A DNA stretch of 64,000 bases from Oscillospiraceae bacterium (GTDB lineage: Bacteria; Bacillota; Clostridia; Oscillospirales; Ruminococcaceae), in contig JAFUAD010000046.1 in NCBI GenBank assembly GCA_017460835.1, forward strand, positions 62,001 to 126,000. Direction: 5' to 3'. The notes below the pieces were generated by a model. That model was not told the origin of the DNA. It saw only the letters and a list, made by a program, of their open reading frames with translations, and did not search any database. Every line of letters starts with the position of its first letter. The first letter of the stretch is position 1. This document shows, piece after piece, positions 49,119 through 60,722 of this stretch. The translations under genes were made by a program, and so were the position numbers.

Positions 49119-49877
49119 ATGGCACTCCCAAAAGTTTTGCGCGGCCCCGAGGAGCTGAGCGTAGACGGGCCGAAGGTCATCAGGAGCTTTGATGTGTTCG
49201 GCGTGAAAATCAACTTCACGGAGACGATCGTGCTGGAATGGTTCGTCATCGGCATCATACTGCTTGTGGTGTTCATTCTGACACGGAACATGAAGGTGCG
49301 CGGCACCTCAAAACGGCAGGCGATCGCGGAAATGGCGGTCGAGGTGATCACAAACCTCGTGCGGGACACGATGGGGAAGCGCTGGCTGTGGTTTACGCCG
49401 TACATCGCGACGGTGTTCTGCTTCTCGATCTTCGGAAGCCTCATCAGTCTGCTCGGCGTCCGGGCGGTGACCTCGGATTTCTCGGTTCTGCTCTCATGGG
49501 CTGCGGTGACATTTCTTCTGATTACCGCGACCAAGATCCGGTACGGCGGCGTTCGGGGCTATCTCAAAGGCTTCGTCGATCCGATCCCCGTGATGCTGCC
49601 GATCAACATTCTCAGCGAGGTATCAACGCCCGCTGCAATGGCGCTGCGTCACTTCGGCAACATCGCCGGCGGCTCGATCATCATGGGACTGATCTATTAC
49701 GGGCTGGCAAACCTGAGTCACATGATTCATCTTCAGGTGCCTGTCCTGATGGTCGGCATCCCGGCAATTCTTTCGCTGTATTTTGATCTGTTCTCAGATT
49801 TTATGCAGGCATTCATCTTTATTATGCTGACAATGGTGTTTATATCCAATGCGGGCCCCGCAGAGGGTGAGACGTAA
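49119..49877 (+). CDS. atpB: F-type ATP synthase subunit a
   Basis: 252 aa, about five membrane helices. The essential Arg of the ion channel is in the block STPAAMALRHFGNIAGG, and FIFIMLTMVFIS near the C-terminus is typical. It forms the ion half-channels against the c-ring. Second gene of the atp operon; the start follows GAGGTGAGATC. Confidence 0.93.
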   Translation: MALPKVLRGPEELSVDGPKVIRSFDVFGVKINFTETIVLEWFVIGIILLVVFILTRNMKVRGTSKRQAIAEMAVEVITNLVRDTMGKRWLWFTPYIATVFCFSIFGSLISLLGVRAVTSDFSVLLSWAAVTFLLITATKIRYGGVRGYLKGFVDPIPVMLPINILSEVSTPAAMALRHFGNIAGGSIIMGLIYYGLANLSHMIHLQVPVLMVGIPAILSLYFDLFSDFMQAFIFIMLTMVFISNAGPAEGET

Positions 49878-49911
49878 TCCAATACCGTTTATAATATATT
49901 TCAGGAGGTAA

Positions 49912-50169
<258 letters not shown>

Positions 50170-50215
50170 TCGGCAGAGCGGAATACAGAATACCGATAAG
50201 AAGGGCTGAAAAAAC

Positions 50216-50716
50216 ATGAAACTCGGATTTTTATCCATTGACCTCGGCACCATATTATTCACGCTGGCAAATACGCTGATTCTTTTTCTGGGGCTGCGGC
50301 ATTTCCTGTTCAAGCCCGTCAATCAGATCTTGGAGAAGCGGCAGGCAGCCGTCGATCAGTCGCTGCTGGATGCCGAAGAGGCACGCTCCCGCGCCGAATC
50401 CGCCGAAGCTGAATATAAGCAGAAGCTCGATCAGGCAAAGGAGGAATCCGCCGAGATGATGCGCGATGCAAGCCGGAAGGCGCAGAAGCGCTCGGATGAG
50501 ATCATTGCGCAGGCAAAGGCGGAGGCCGCCGGCATTATGCAGCAGAATGCGGAGGAGCTCGAACGCGAAAAGCGCCGTGCGGAGCACGAGCTGCGCGGAG
50601 AGGTCTCCGGGCTTGCGGTCATGGTCGCGGAAAAGGTTGTCGGACGTGAAATCAATCCGGAGGATCATGCAAGACTGATTGACGAGTTTATAGATTCGGT
50701 GGGTGATGCGGAGTGA
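50216..50716 (+). CDS. atpF: F-type ATP synthase subunit b
   Basis: 166 aa: one N-terminal membrane helix (TILFTLANTLILFLGLRHFL) and a long charged coiled coil (EARSRAESAEAEYKQKLDQA onward) forming the peripheral stalk. The stop overlaps the GTG of atpH. Confidence 0.93.
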   Translation: MKLGFLSIDLGTILFTLANTLILFLGLRHFLFKPVNQILEKRQAAVDQSLLDAEEARSRAESAEAEYKQKLDQAKEESAEMMRDASRKAQKRSDEIIAQAKAEAAGIMQQNAEELEREKRRAEHELRGEVSGLAVMVAEKVVGREINPEDHARLIDEFIDSVGDAE

Positions 50717-51243
50717 GCTCTGAGGTGTCTGCGGTATACGCAAATGCACTGTTTTCCCTCGCCAGAGAGCAGGGCGATGCATCGCTTCAGGAGACCCGTG
50801 CCGATCTGAGACAGCTTGCAGTGCTGTTCTCGCTGAATCCCGATCTGACAAGGCTGCTCTCGCTCCCGACGCTTTCTGTATCAGAGCGCGTCGGCATCGC
50901 GAAAACAATCTTCGGGGACAAGGGCAATGCCTGCTCGCTGCTGTTTTTGCTGATCGACCACGGCAGAGTGCCGTTCCTGCATGAGATCGCGGACGATTTC
51001 GATGCGCAGATGCTCGATTATCAGGGCACTGTCGAGGTGCATGTCACAACGGCGGTCGCACTGAATCCGGAGCAGAAGGAGCGCCTGCGAAGCGCACTTG
51101 CAAAAAAACTCGGCAAAACCGTCCGGATGACGGAGCATATCGACCGGACGATTCTCGGCGGCGTGATCGTGCAGTACGGCGACACGCGGATTGATAACAG
51201 TGTGAAATATCGGCTGGATGCGCTGAAGGCAAGGCTTTCGTAG
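50713..51243 (+). CDS. atpH: F-type ATP synthase subunit delta
   Basis: 176 aa. Helical N-domain ([20 protein letters not shown]) and the conserved C-terminal [19 protein letters not shown], then [17 protein letters not shown]. It links the b stalk to the top of F1. GTG start overlapping the atpF stop. Confidence 0.93.
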   Translation: MSSEVSAVYANALFSLAREQGDASLQETRADLRQLAVLFSLNPDLTRLLSLPTLSVSERVGIAKTIFGDKGNACSLLFLLIDHGRVPFLHEIADDFDAQMLDYQGTVEVHVTTAVALNPEQKERLRSALAKKLGKTVRMTEHIDRTILGGVIVQYGDTRIDNSVKYRLDALKARLS

Positions 51244-51268
51244 CGCGCCGGCTTCAAGAAGGTGTAAC

Positions 51269-52774
51269 ATGAATTTAAGACCAGATGAAATCACCGGCAT
51301 CATCAAGGAGCAGCTCAAGCACTATGAGGCGAAGCTGAGCCTTGCCGATGTCGGTACGGTAATAACGGTCGGAGACGGCATTGCCAATGTCCACGGGCTC
51401 GAGCAGTGCATGTCCGGAGAGCTGCTGGAGTTTGAGGGCGGCGTTTCCGGCATGGCGCTGAATCTGGAGCATGATTTCGTCGGCGCGGTGCTGCTTGGCT
51501 CCGATCAGAATATCAAGGAGGGCACCGCCGTCAAGCGGACGAAGCAGATCGTTTCGGTTCCGGTCGGCGAGGAGCTCCTCGGCAGAGTGGTCAATGCGCT
51601 CGGCGAGCCGATCGACGGCAAGGGCGCGATCCGGACAGCGGAGCGCAAGCCGATCGAAAAGATCGCCCCCGGCATCATCACCAGAAAATCGGTGCATGAG
51701 CCGCTGCAAACCGGAATCAAGGCGATCGACTCCATGATTCCGATCGGCAGGGGACAGCGTGAGCTGATCATCGGCGACCGCCAGACCGGCAAGACCACCA
51801 TCGCGCTCGATACGATCATGAACCAGAAGGGCAAGAATGTCATCTGCATCTATGTCGCGATCGGCCAGAAGCGCTCGACTGTCGCAAATGTCGTCGAAAT
51901 GCTGACGAAGGCGGAGGCAATGCCCTATACGATCGTAGTCTCGGCAACGGCCTCCGAGCTCGCGCCGCTGCAATATATCGCGCCGTATTCCGGCTGCACA
52001 ATGGGCGAATACTTCACCGATCAGGGCAAGGATGTGCTGATCGTGTACGATGATCTCTCAAAGCATGCGGTCGCATACAGAACGCTTTCGCTGCTGCTGA
52101 AGCGCCCGCCGGGACGCGAGGCGTTTCCGGGCGATGTGTTCTATCTGCATTCGCGCCTGCTGGAGCGCGCCTGCTGCCTGAACGAAAACTACGGCGGCGG
52201 CTCTCTGACCGCGCTGCCGATCATCGAGACACAGGCAGGCGACGTTTCGGCGTATATCCCGACGAATGTTATTTCGATCACGGACGGTCAGATTTTCCTC
52301 GAAACCGATCTGTTCAATGCGGGCGTCCGTCCGGCGGTGAATCCCGGTATCTCGGTATCCCGTGTCGGTTCTGCGGCGCAGATTCCGGCGATGAAAAAGG
52401 TTTCCGGCTCGCTGAAGCTGACCTATTCGCAATACCGCGAATTGCAGGCATTCTCGCAGTTCGGCTCCGATCTGGATAAGGATACCAAGGAGCGTCTTGC
52501 ACTGGGCGAGCGCGTCGTCGAGGTGCTGAAGCAGGGCAAGAGCAGCCCGCTCTCGGCTCCCGATCAGGTCGTGATTCTCTACGCGGTCACCAATAACCTG
52601 CTGCGGGATATCCCTGTAAACCGGATCGCCGAATTTGAGGACGCCCTGCTGACCGAGGTCAATGAGGCGCACGGCGATCTTATCTCGGAGATCGTGCAGA
52701 CCGGCAAGCTCTCGAAGGAGACCGAGAACGCGCTGAAAACCGTCATTACGGAATTTGCCGCACGCTTTGTCTGA
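51269..52774 (+). CDS. atpA: F-type ATP synthase subunit alpha
   Basis: 501 aa. Walker A GDRQTGKT, the alpha signature [17 protein letters not shown], and an N-terminal beta barrel ([20 protein letters not shown]). Non-catalytic nucleotide-binding subunit of F1. Normal length, all motifs intact. Confidence 0.96.
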   Translation: MNLRPDEITGIIKEQLKHYEAKLSLADVGTVITVGDGIANVHGLEQCMSGELLEFEGGVSGMALNLEHDFVGAVLLGSDQNIKEGTAVKRTKQIVSVPVGEELLGRVVNALGEPIDGKGAIRTAERKPIEKIAPGIITRKSVHEPLQTGIKAIDSMIPIGRGQRELIIGDRQTGKTTIALDTIMNQKGKNVICIYVAIGQKRSTVANVVEMLTKAEAMPYTIVVSATASELAPLQYIAPYSGCTMGEYFTDQGKDVLIVYDDLSKHAVAYRTLSLLLKRPPGREAFPGDVFYLHSRLLERACCLNENYGGGSLTALPIIETQAGDVSAYIPTNVISITDGQIFLETDLFNAGVRPAVNPGISVSRVGSAAQIPAMKKVSGSLKLTYSQYRELQAFSQFGSDLDKDTKERLALGERVVEVLKQGKSSPLSAPDQVVILYAVTNNLLRDIPVNRIAEFEDALLTEVNEAHGDLISEIVQTGKLSKETENALKTVITEFAARFV

Positions 52775-52789
52775 TCGGAGGTGTGAGAG

Positions 52790-53656
52790 ATGGCTGCTTC
52801 CAATATGAAAGCAATCAAGCGCCGGATCAAGAGCGTCGAGAGCACCATGCAGATCACAAAGGCAATGGAGCTGGTCTCCTCCTCCAAGCTGCGCCATGCA
52901 AAGGAGCGCGCTGAGCAGGCGGTGCCGTTTTTCAATCTGCTGTATGAGACCATGAGCGAGGTCGCGTCGGAGGCGGTCGGCTTCCATTCTGCATACACGG
53001 AGCTGCGCGAAAAGGGCGCGGCGCTGCTGATCGTCATGGCAGGCGACCGCGGACTTGCGGGCGGCTTCAATATCAACGTGTTCCGCCTTGCCGACAAGCG
53101 CATCAAGGAGCTTGAGGCAGAGGGCAGAGAGGTCATTCTGATGACCGTCGGCAAGAAAGCCTCCGAGCACTATGCGAAATCGTCAAACCGGATTCTCGGC
53201 ACATTTGACAATGTTGCGGAGAAGATCACGACCTACACCGCACTCCATATGGCGGAGCATATCGTGCATCTCTTTGACGAGGGGCATCTTGCGCTCGTCG
53301 AGGTGTTCTTCACGAACATGGTCTCTCCGCTGACGCAGGAGGCGCGGCAGATGCAGGTCATTCCGGTGCCGAATCTCGAAAAGGCGGAGGGCGTGCAAAG
53401 CCTCACGAATTATGAGCCGAGCCCGGAGGCGGTGTTCAATTCCCTGATTCCGCAGTATCTCGCGGGCATCCTGTACTGCACGGTCGTCGATACCTACGCC
53501 TCCGAGCAGGCAGCCCGCCGCATGGCAATGGAGAACGCGACCGACAATGCGCAGGAGATGATCGACGATCTTTCGCTGAAATACAACCGCGCACGGCAGG
53601 CGTCCATTACGCAGGAGCTGACCGAGATCGTCAGCGGCGCAAATGCGCAGGAATAA
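52790..53656 (+). CDS. atpG: F-type ATP synthase subunit gamma
   Basis: 288 aa central-stalk subunit: N-terminal IKRRIKSVESTMQITKAMEL and C-terminal MENATDNAQEMIDDLSLKYN, then RARQASITQELTEIVSGA, the two helices of the rotor coiled coil. GGAGGTGTGAGAG precedes the ATG. Confidence 0.95.
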   Translation: MAASNMKAIKRRIKSVESTMQITKAMELVSSSKLRHAKERAEQAVPFFNLLYETMSEVASEAVGFHSAYTELREKGAALLIVMAGDRGLAGGFNINVFRLADKRIKELEAEGREVILMTVGKKASEHYAKSSNRILGTFDNVAEKITTYTALHMAEHIVHLFDEGHLALVEVFFTNMVSPLTQEARQMQVIPVPNLEKAEGVQSLTNYEPSPEAVFNSLIPQYLAGILYCTVVDTYASEQAARRMAMENATDNAQEMIDDLSLKYNRARQASITQELTEIVSGANAQE

Positions 53657-53710
53657 CCGCGGAGAGCTATGCGCTTTTGGGCGGATGCGATATCTTTTTA
53701 CAGAAAGTGA

Positions 53711-55141
<1,431 letters not shown>

Positions 55142-55552
55142 GTGAGCACATTTCCGCTTCAGATCATCACGCCGGAAAAGATCTTCTTTGAGGGCGATGT
55201 GCAGCGGGTGATCGTCCGCACCTCAGAGGGCGACCTCGGAATCCTCGCAAAGCATGAAAAATATGTTGCGGCACTGCCTGCCGGCCCCGTGAAGATCATC
55301 ATGGAGGACGGCACGGAGCGGATCGCGGCGCTTTCGGGCGGTGCGGTCAAGGTTTCGCCGGTTCGTACCGCCATTCTCGCAAACGCGGTGGAATGGGCGG
55401 AGGAAATTGACATCGACTGGGCAAAGCGCTCGGAGGAGGACGCGCGGCGCCGTAAGGAGAACAGCAAGAACAAGGAGGATCAGAAGTACGCGGAGCTGAA
55501 GCTCCGGCGTGCGCTGAACCGCCTCAAGGTGTCCTCCATGAAAAACGGCTGA
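55142..55552 (+). CDS. atpC: F-type ATP synthase subunit epsilon
   Basis: 136 aa. N-terminal beta sandwich (PLQIITPEKIFFEGDVQRVI, TSEGDLGILAKHEKYVAAL) and a C-terminal helical region rich in Lys/Glu. GTG start immediately after the atpD stop. Last gene of the operon. Confidence 0.92.
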   Translation: MSTFPLQIITPEKIFFEGDVQRVIVRTSEGDLGILAKHEKYVAALPAGPVKIIMEDGTERIAALSGGAVKVSPVRTAILANAVEWAEEIDIDWAKRSEEDARRRKENSKNKEDQKYAELKLRRALNRLKVSSMKNG

Positions 55553-55582
55553 CACAATTCTGTATGGAAAAGGGAGTAAGAG

Positions 55583-56245
55583 ATGAAAGCAACAAAGGCA
55601 TTTTTGATCGGCGCACTGGTGATGGCGGTGTTTGCAATCGCGCTGCTGACGGATTTTCCGAAATGGTACAAGTATCGGAAGGGCGATGTGAAAAATTTTA
55701 ATGAGATTTCATCCGCAGAGCTGAATGAGGGAGATCTGGTCAAGGGGCATATTTATGTGACCTACGGTGCTGCCGTAGAGCGGCAGGAGACCAAAAAGCG
55801 CTTCGGCATTACGACCTCCAAATCGACGACCATGAAGTATTACTGCGTGCTGACGACGGATAAGCAGTGCATTCTTTACAGCACGAACAAGAGCGATGAA
55901 TACGCCCTGCTTGACCGGTATGCGAACGATCTTGAGGCATTTTATACAAAGCTGAACGGTGACCCGGACAGCCTTACGGAGAATGATGTGCCGGTGCTGG
56001 AGCTGCCGTTTGAGGCAGTGGTGCAGAAGCTGCCGAAGGACGTCAACAATCTCTTTGCAGAATGGTACGAAGACGGCTATGAGGAGGATTGCAATTCAAA
56101 AGTGTATCTTTCCAGAGCAAATTTCGACGGCTATCAGACCACTGTGTTCATCGGCTTCGGCCTTGCCGGCGGCGCCGTAATTCTTCTGGTGCTGTTTATC
56201 TTCTTTACGGTCAAGGGCAAGAAGGGCGCACAGTACGGATATTAA
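55583..56245 (+). CDS. Membrane protein of unknown function
   Basis: 220 aa with a membrane helix at each end (AFLIGALVMAVFAIALLTDF; TVFIGFGLAGGAVILLVLFI) and an extracytoplasmic domain of about 150 residues between (EGDLVKGHIYVTYGAAVERQ, then MKYYCVLTTDKQCILYSTNK). No family named. It is 30 bp after atpC and could be read through from the atp operon; AAAAGGGAG precedes the ATG. Confidence 0.7.
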   Translation: MKATKAFLIGALVMAVFAIALLTDFPKWYKYRKGDVKNFNEISSAELNEGDLVKGHIYVTYGAAVERQETKKRFGITTSKSTTMKYYCVLTTDKQCILYSTNKSDEYALLDRYANDLEAFYTKLNGDPDSLTENDVPVLELPFEAVVQKLPKDVNNLFAEWYEDGYEEDCNSKVYLSRANFDGYQTTVFIGFGLAGGAVILLVLFIFFTVKGKKGAQYGY

Positions 56246-56255
56246 AAAATGCAAT

Positions 56256-56286
56256 ACCGCACAGGGTGAAATTTGCTTTGTGCGGT
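56256..56286 (+). terminator. Hairpin before the GH5 gene
   Basis: ACCGCACA (56256-56263) pairs with TGTGCGGT (56279-56286), followed by CTTGTC; a weak U-tract, so a moderate terminator at best. It would close the atp/membrane-protein unit. Confidence 0.55.
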
Positions 56287-56335
56287 CTTGTCATACAAAT
56301 TTGTACCGCAATGAAAAAAGAGGGGATGAGTTTTT

Positions 56336-58018
56336 ATGAGAGGAAAAAAACTGACCGCACTGCTCTCTGCCGGGCTGATGCTCGTGACGCAGGGACTGTC
56401 GCTGCCGGCGCAGGCACCGACGGTCGCCGCCGCAGTTGACGACACACAGGATGACTGGCTGCATGTCGAGGGCGACAAGATCGTGGACATGAACGGCAAC
56501 GAGGTCTGGCTGACCGGCGTCAACTGGTTCGGCTACAATGTCGGCTCACAGGTGTTTGACGGCGTCTGGTCGCAGAACATGCACTGGTGTTTGGAACTGA
56601 TTGCCGACCACGGCTTCAATCTGCTCCGCGTGCCGATGTCCACCCAGATTCTGCTGCAATGGAAAAACCGCGAGGCGGAGGGGCCGCTCGTCAAGGTCAA
56701 CACCTATGAGAATCCTGAGCTGACCGAGGAGGGCATCGAGGGCGGCACGCCGAAATACAGCCTTGATATCTGGAATCAGGCGGTCGAGTGGTGCAAGGAG
56801 CTTGGCCTGAAGATCATGATTGACATTCACTGCGCGACAACCGCCTCAAACGGTCACCAGCTTCCGCTTTGGTATGACAGCAACTATTCCGAGGACGACT
56901 GGATCGAGGCGCTGGAGTGGGTTGCCGAGACCTATAAGAATGACGACACCATCCTTGCGATCGACCTGAAAAACGAGCCGCACGGCAAGCCTGAGGAGGG
57001 CAGCTTTGCCAAGTGGGACGACTCCTCCGATGCAAACAACTGGAAGCGTGCCGCGGAGCGCGGTGCGGAGGCTGTGCTCAAGATCAATCCGAATATGCTG
57101 ATTATGGTCGAGGGCATCGAGTGCTATCCGGACTTTTCCAGAGGCGCCGACTGGTCAACGCCGTCGGTGGATTATGCGCATTACGACGAGCCGAGTAAAA
57201 TTTTCGGCGCATGGTGGGGCGCGAATTTCCGCGGCGTGCGCGATTATCCGATTGATGAAAAATACAAGAAGCAGCTTGTATATTCGCCGCATGACTACGG
57301 CCCGGAGGTCTGGAAGCAGAGCTGGTTCTATCTGGAGGATACAAGCAAGACCTTCACCCGCGAGACGCTGCTCGATGACTACTGGCGCGACACATGGGCG
57401 TTCATTGCCGAGGAGCATATCGCACCGCTGCTGATGGGCGAATGGGGCGGCTGGGTCGATGAAGAGCACGACAAGACCGGCGAAAATGTCCACTGGCTTC
57501 AGGAAATCCGCGATTACATGATCGACATGCATATTCACCACACCTTCTGGTGCTTCAACGAGAATTCGTCCGATACCGGCGGTCTGGTCTATGACAATTT
57601 CGGCAAATGGGACGATGTGAAGTACGAGTTCATCAAGGATGCGATCTGGCAGGATGAAAACGGCGTGTTCATCAGCCTCGACCACCAGCGTCCGATCGGC
57701 GCGAACGGCCAGTCGCTCTCCGATTATTACGGCGGGTCGCACCCCTATACACAGCCGACGATCACGACCGAGACCACGACCCCGCCGGTTCTGACAGACG
57801 GAAAGCCCGGCGATGTGGACTGCAACGGCTCGATCGACGTGCTTGACGCGGTGATGCTGGCGCGGATCGCCTCGGAGGACACCGGAACCGGCGTGACCGA
57901 TCAGGGCAAGAAAAATGCGGACTGCGACGGAAAATCCGGCGTGAATGCCGGCGATCTTCAGGCGCTTCTCAAATATCTTGCAGGGCTGCTCACGGAGAAG
58001 GATCTGAAAAGCAGCTAA
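56336..58018 (+). CDS. Secreted GH5 cellulase with dockerin
   Basis: 560 aa. Signal peptide (residues 1-33), GH5 catalytic domain (about 40-450) with VNWFGYNVGS, IMIDIHC, acid/base E214 in IDLKNEPHG, HDYGPEV and nucleophile E369 in LMGEWGGW; a Thr/Pro linker (about 473-488); and a type I dockerin (about 490-552; GDVDCNGSIDVLDAVMLARI and DCDGKSGVNAGDLQALLKYL). It cleaves internal beta-1,4-glucan bonds on a cellulosome; GH5 also includes xyloglucanases and mannanases, so cellulose is the likeliest, not the only, substrate. Confidence 0.92.
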   Translation: MRGKKLTALLSAGLMLVTQGLSLPAQAPTVAAAVDDTQDDWLHVEGDKIVDMNGNEVWLTGVNWFGYNVGSQVFDGVWSQNMHWCLELIADHGFNLLRVPMSTQILLQWKNREAEGPLVKVNTYENPELTEEGIEGGTPKYSLDIWNQAVEWCKELGLKIMIDIHCATTASNGHQLPLWYDSNYSEDDWIEALEWVAETYKNDDTILAIDLKNEPHGKPEEGSFAKWDDSSDANNWKRAAERGAEAVLKINPNMLIMVEGIECYPDFSRGADWSTPSVDYAHYDEPSKIFGAWWGANFRGVRDYPIDEKYKKQLVYSPHDYGPEVWKQSWFYLEDTSKTFTRETLLDDYWRDTWAFIAEEHIAPLLMGEWGGWVDEEHDKTGENVHWLQEIRDYMIDMHIHHTFWCFNENSSDTGGLVYDNFGKWDDVKYEFIKDAIWQDENGVFISLDHQRPIGANGQSLSDYYGGSHPYTQPTITTETTTPPVLTDGKPGDVDCNGSIDVLDAVMLARIASEDTGTGVTDQGKKNADCDGKSGVNAGDLQALLKYLAGLLTEKDLKSS

Positions 58019-58036
58019 TCCCGATTCGATTCAGAT

Positions 58037-58068
58037 AACAGGCGGCAGCGGTGTCTGTCGCCTGTTTT
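58037..58068 (+). terminator. Intrinsic terminator after GH5
   Basis: A 12-bp stem AACAGGCGGCAG (58037-58048) with CTGTCGCCTGTT (58055-58066, one G-U), ending in TTTT. The hydF ribosome-binding site AGGAGG follows at once, so hydF expression may depend on read-through or on an unseen promoter. Confidence 0.72.
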
Positions 58069-58084
58069 ATAGGAGGAAAACAGA

Positions 58085-59275
58085 ATGGGCATCAATGAGG
58101 TTCCGGCATCCGAGCGGGTGCATATCGGCTTTTTCGGCGCGCGCAATGCCGGAAAATCCAGCCTTGTGAATGCGCTGACCGGTCAGGAGGTGTCGATCGT
58201 CTCCGAGGTTGCGGGCACGACGACCGATGCGGTCATCAAGAGCATGGAGCTGCTGCCGATCGGCCCTGTGACGGTTACGGACACTGCCGGCTTCGATGAC
58301 GACGACGCGCAGCTCGGAATGCAGCGAATCGAAAAGACCAAGCGTGAGCTTTTCCGGACGGATATTGCCGTTCTGGTCGTGAATGCCGCGCTGCCGTTTT
58401 CCGATACGGAGGAAACGCTGCTGCGGCTGTTCCGGGAGGAGAATATCCCGTATCTGATCGCGCTGAGCCAGTGTGACAGGCTGACGGAGCGCCCGGCAGC
58501 ACCGGAGCATGCCCTGTATGTCAGCGCGAAAACAGGGGAGGGGATTCACGAGCTCAAGGAGGCGCTCGGCCGATTTGCAGGATCCGGCGGGCAGGAGCGG
58601 TTCATCATCCGCGACCTGATCGCGAAGGGCGACACGGTCGTGCTCGTGACGCCGATCGACGAATCTGCGCCGAAGGGCAGGCTGATTCTCCCGCAGCAGC
58701 AGACGCTCCGCGAGGTGCTGGATGCGGAAGCCTGCGCATTGCTGGTGCAGCCGGAGCAGCTCGAAGGGCTCCTCAAGGGGCTCAATGCCCCGCCGCGCAT
58801 GGTCGTGACCGACAGCCAGGCATTTGCGCAGGTCTCGCAGACCGTGCCGGACAGCATCCCGCTGACCTCGTTCTCCATTCTCATGGCGCGGTACAAGGGC
58901 TTCCTACAAACCGCAGTCGCGGGCGTATCGGCGCTGCAAGGGCTCCCTGAGGGCGCGCATATCCTCATCGCCGAGGGCTGCACGCATCACAGGCAGTGCG
59001 GCGATATCGGAACGGTCAAGCTGCCGAATGCGATCAGGCGGCTCACCGGAAAGCAGTTTTCGCTGTCATTCTGCTCCGGCGGCACCTTTCCGGAGGATCT
59101 TTCCGGGGTGGATCTGGTCATTCACTGCGGCGGCTGCATGCGCACCGAGCGCGAGCTGCAATGGCGGATGCGGACGGCGCTGGCGCAGGGTGTGCCGTTT
59201 ACGAATTACGGCGTGACACTTGCTGCCTGCACCGGCATTCTGGCGCGGGCAATCGCCGGCATTCCGGATGTGTGA
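58085..59275 (+). CDS. hydF: [FeFe]-hydrogenase maturation GTPase HydF
   Basis: 396 aa. GTPase domain (G1 GARNAGKSS at 18-26, TVTDTAGF, SQCD), a dimerisation domain, and a C-terminal Fe-S domain with EGCTHHRQCGD (C299, H301) and IHCGGC (H347, C348, C351), the HydF cluster ligands. HydF is the scaffold on which HydE and HydG build the diiron centre before transfer to the hydrogenase. Its presence predicts H2-evolving fermentation. hydE and hydG are not in the window. Confidence 0.94.
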   Translation: MGINEVPASERVHIGFFGARNAGKSSLVNALTGQEVSIVSEVAGTTTDAVIKSMELLPIGPVTVTDTAGFDDDDAQLGMQRIEKTKRELFRTDIAVLVVNAALPFSDTEETLLRLFREENIPYLIALSQCDRLTERPAAPEHALYVSAKTGEGIHELKEALGRFAGSGGQERFIIRDLIAKGDTVVLVTPIDESAPKGRLILPQQQTLREVLDAEACALLVQPEQLEGLLKGLNAPPRMVVTDSQAFAQVSQTVPDSIPLTSFSILMARYKGFLQTAVAGVSALQGLPEGAHILIAEGCTHHRQCGDIGTVKLPNAIRRLTGKQFSLSFCSGGTFPEDLSGVDLVIHCGGCMRTERELQWRMRTALAQGVPFTNYGVTLAACTGILARAIAGIPDV

Positions 59276-59342
59276 GCCGCCTGTGTTTTCAAATCTGACG
59301 GCGCTTCCGGATGATCTGACGGTATCAGCAGACAATTGTGCA

Positions 59343-59371
59343 TTGACAAGTGACGGAATCTCCTGTATAAT
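59343..59371 (+). promoter_or_regulatory. Consensus sigma-A promoter of the SBP-GH105 pair
   Basis: -35 TTGACA (59343-59348), 17-bp spacer, -10 TATAAT (59366-59371), perfect match. Leader about 57 nt. Confidence 0.85.
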
Positions 59372-59391
59372 GAGAGACAGGATGGAAAACT

Positions 59392-59418
59392 GATGTCCTC
59401 CGTGCTCCGGAGGGCATC
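59392..59418 (+). other. Stable hairpin in the leader of the SBP gene
   Basis: GATGTCCTCCG (59392-59402) pairs with CGGAGGGCATC (59408-59418) with one G-U pair and a 5-nt loop. It ends about 6 nt before the CGGAG ribosome-binding site. No U-tract, so it is not a terminator; it could affect ribosome access or mRNA stability. Confidence 0.55.
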
Positions 59419-59435
59419 CCGAAACGGAGTATGTT

Positions 59436-60722
59436 ATGCGAAAACGTGTGGGGACGCTGTGCATAACTGCTGCAATTCTTCTGAATAACGCCGGCTGCGG
59501 CACAGCCTCCGGCGGCAAAAACGAGATCCGGTTTTCATGGTGGGGCGGGGAATCGCGCCACAAGGCAACATCCGAGGCCGTCAATGCCTTTCTGTCATCG
59601 CAGAGCGAAATTACGGTGCGCTGTGAATACGGGGCATGGAGCGGCTGGGAGGATGCTGCCGCGGCCGCGCTCTATGCCGGAACCGAACCGGATGTGATGC
59701 AGGTCAACTGGAACTGGCTCACGGATTACAACTCTGAGCAGTCCGGCTTTCTCGATCTGTACCGGTTTCGCGACATCATGGATTTGCAGCAATATGATAC
59801 AGATGTATTGGAGATGTGTACCGTAGACGGCGAGCTGCGCTGCATCCCTGTCAGCGAGACCGGCCGGGTGTTTTTCTGGAATGCTTCCCTCTATGAGCGG
59901 GCGGGGATTCCGGTCCCGGACAGCTTTGCGGCGCTCTGCGATGCGGGGGCTGTCTTCCGCGAAAAGCTCGGCGATGAATACTATCCGCTGGCGCTGGGCT
60001 GGTATGACCGGATGCTCTTTGCCGTGTATTATCTGCAATGCAAATACGGCAGGGAGTGGGTCACGGACGGTGTACTGCAATACTCGGAGGCGGAGCTTGC
60101 CGAGGCACTCGGCGTGATTCAGGACATGGAGCAGGGGCATGTGATTCCGCCGCTCAGACAGATCGCCGGCGGCGGCGCAGACAGCTTTGACAAGGACGAA
60201 AACTGGATTACCGGAAAATACGGCGGCATCTATGAATGGGACTCCTCAGCGGGAAAATTCATTGATTCGCTCGCAGACGGTCAGCGCCTGACCGTCGGGG
60301 ACTATTTCCGGGATATCGGCGCATACAGGGGCGGATTCTCAAAGATCGCCCTCGGCTTTGCCGTCTCCAAGCATGCGGATAACCCGGAGGCGTGCGCAAA
60401 GCTCATATCCTATCTGGTCAGCGATGAGACCGCCGTCAGAACGCTCGGCACCGAGCGCGGCGTCCCGCTGAACCACAAAGCCTATCAGATTTGCAGCGAT
60501 GCGGGACTGTTGGGGGACATTACCGCAGAGGCCTATAACAAGATGAACGACTGGGTCACCTTCCGGATCGACCCGGCGTTTGAGAATGCTGCGCTGAAGG
60601 GCGTCAACGGTGTCTACGAGGATGTATTCACCGGAATCAGCTATGGTGATTATACGGTTTCCCAGGGTGCAGAACGGCTCTATGCCGGAATTCAGGCTGC
60701 CCTTGCCGGAGAAAACCCATGA
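59436..60722 (+). CDS. Sugar ABC transporter solute-binding lipoprotein
   Basis: 428 aa. Lipobox ending NNAGC near residue 20, then the family-1 solute-binding fold: IRFSWWGGESRHKATSEAVN, GTEPDVMQVNWNWLTDY, PVSETGRVFFWNASLYERAG and IALGFAVSKHADNPEACAKL. It captures an oligosaccharide outside the membrane for an ABC importer. No permease or ATPase gene is nearby, so its transporter is elsewhere. The stop overlaps the GH105 start (ATGA), which suggests the ligand is an unsaturated rhamnogalacturonide. Confidence 0.88.
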   Translation: MRKRVGTLCITAAILLNNAGCGTASGGKNEIRFSWWGGESRHKATSEAVNAFLSSQSEITVRCEYGAWSGWEDAAAAALYAGTEPDVMQVNWNWLTDYNSEQSGFLDLYRFRDIMDLQQYDTDVLEMCTVDGELRCIPVSETGRVFFWNASLYERAGIPVPDSFAALCDAGAVFREKLGDEYYPLALGWYDRMLFAVYYLQCKYGREWVTDGVLQYSEAELAEALGVIQDMEQGHVIPPLRQIAGGGADSFDKDENWITGKYGGIYEWDSSAGKFIDSLADGQRLTVGDYFRDIGAYRGGFSKIALGFAVSKHADNPEACAKLISYLVSDETAVRTLGTERGVPLNHKAYQICSDAGLLGDITAEAYNKMNDWVTFRIDPAFENAALKGVNGVYEDVFTGISYGDYTVSQGAERLYAGIQAALAGENP